Shown here: positions 31,207 to 31,433 of the stretch, in pieces
Position numbering within the stretch: position 1 is the stretch's first letter
Layout: the number at the start of each line of letters is the position of its first letter
DNA from: Spirochaetota bacterium
GTDB taxonomy: Bacteria; Spirochaetota; Spirochaetia; Treponematales; Treponemataceae
Assembly (NCBI GenBank): GCA_023398165.1
Contig: JAEWSQ010000027.1
Coordinates: forward strand, 1 to 31,433
DNA: 31,433 nucleotides
Direction of reading: 5' to 3'
Position numbers and translations under genes: made by a program
Notes under the pieces: model-generated
What the model saw: the letters and a program-made list of their open reading frames with translations, nothing else
Databases searched by the model: none
What the model was told of the DNA's origin: nothing

Positions 31207-31241
31207 CAGCAGCACTTTAAAAAGATACTATAAGTGCCTTC

Positions 31242-31433
31242 ATGGCACAAATTCAAAGAAAAAAAACATATTTATCTGCAAGGAAAAGGAAAAAGATCAA
31301 GCTGTCTCCTCTCAAGGCTCTTTTCATGGCCTTGACAGTTTTGGGTGTATGTACAGTACTGCTTGTTGTTACAATTAAAGTTTCCATACCTCAAGCGAGC
31401 TCTGTCCCTCAAGCAAGCTCTGTCCCTCAAGCA
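31242..31433 (+). CDS. Start of an unidentified membrane-anchored protein (runs off the window)
   Basis: From ATG 31242 the frame is open to the window end (64 codons). A Lys/Arg-rich cytoplasmic stretch of about 25 residues is followed by one hydrophobic segment (about 28-48) and then QASSVP repeated twice. The repeat is encoded by an 18-bp tandem unit containing the 12-mer (31398-31408 and 31416-31426). This suggests a single-pass anchor with a periplasmic Pro/Ser-rich linker. A domain would be expected beyond the window. No good ribosome-binding site is visible. It lies 35 bp after the sigma-factor gene and may share its transcript. Confidence 0.6.
   Translation, partial: MAQIQRKKTYLSARKRKKIKLSPLKALFMALTVLGVCTVLLVVTIKVSIPQASSVPQASSVPQA
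31392..31433 (+). repeat. 18-bp tandem repeat with the dispersed 12-mer
   Basis: The unit CAAGC(G/A)AGCTCTGTCCCT occurs twice in full, and a third unit begins at the window edge. It is a multiple of three, so it reads as QASSVP repeats. Confidence 0.9.

Overview
The window looks like a chromosomal segment of a spirochaete, most likely Treponema or a close relative. The basis is the combination of short MKK-type lipoproteins ending in a Ser-Cys or Ala-Ser-Cys lipobox, a type III glutamine synthetase, an iorA-iorB-paaK operon, a ThrH-type phosphatase, divergent MraY and Mur enzymes, and both sigma70-type and sigma54-type promoters in moderately AT-rich DNA. This placement comes from protein resemblance; no rRNA or other phylogenetic marker lies in the window. 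I saw no tRNA, rRNA, CRISPR array or prophage.

Layout. 1-730: a response regulator on the minus strand whose DNA-binding domain is cut off near the window edge. 903-2367: an exported protein overlapping a NapH-like membrane 4Fe-4S protein. 2476-6501: a nitrogen block on the minus strand, with an ammonium transporter fused to a P-II domain and a type III glutamine synthetase. 6724-8823: a GH31 alpha-glycosidase. 8810-11515: purH and mraY on the minus strand. 11774-14337: a DUF4097-like lipoprotein facing a CBS-domain cation/proton antiporter. 14478-17681: purA and a long-chain acyl-CoA ligase. 17644-22996: a minus-strand cell-wall operon, murE-ddl-(dapF-like)-murD. 23110-23631: a REP-associated tyrosine transposase (RAYT). 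23811-27421: iorA-iorB-paaK, for oxidative decarboxylation of aryl pyruvates. 27486-28163: thrH with a tiny leader ORF. 28270-30209: two paralogous small lipoproteins and an outer-membrane-like protein. 30215-31206: a sigma factor gene behind a near-perfect sigma54 promoter with two upstream palindromes. 31242-end: the start of an unidentified membrane-anchored protein.

The most striking signal is a 12-mer, AGCTCTGTCCCY, that I counted 32 times exactly on the two strands (chance expectation for the 11-base core is about 0.015). Six copies are intergenic and 26 lie inside genes, where they are read in all six frames. Some copies form inverted pairs or tandem arrays that extend proteins: MurD carries a 47-bp palindrome and the acyl-CoA ligase a 39-bp tandem array. 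Others sit inside conserved protein motifs with no apparent extra residues. A RAYT gene lies in the middle of the series with a copy just upstream. Two models fit: a RAYT/REP family that tolerates coding insertion, or a DNA-uptake-like or other genome-wide functional word. The sequence alone does not decide between them.

Other points: a DapF homologue with both catalytic cysteines replaced by serine, between cell-wall genes; a terminator-like hairpin at the start of the glutamine synthetase transcript; an IorA lacking its usual C-terminal ferredoxin domain; and a likely sigma54-to-sigma70-type cascade resembling the RpoN-RpoS arrangement known in Borrelia.
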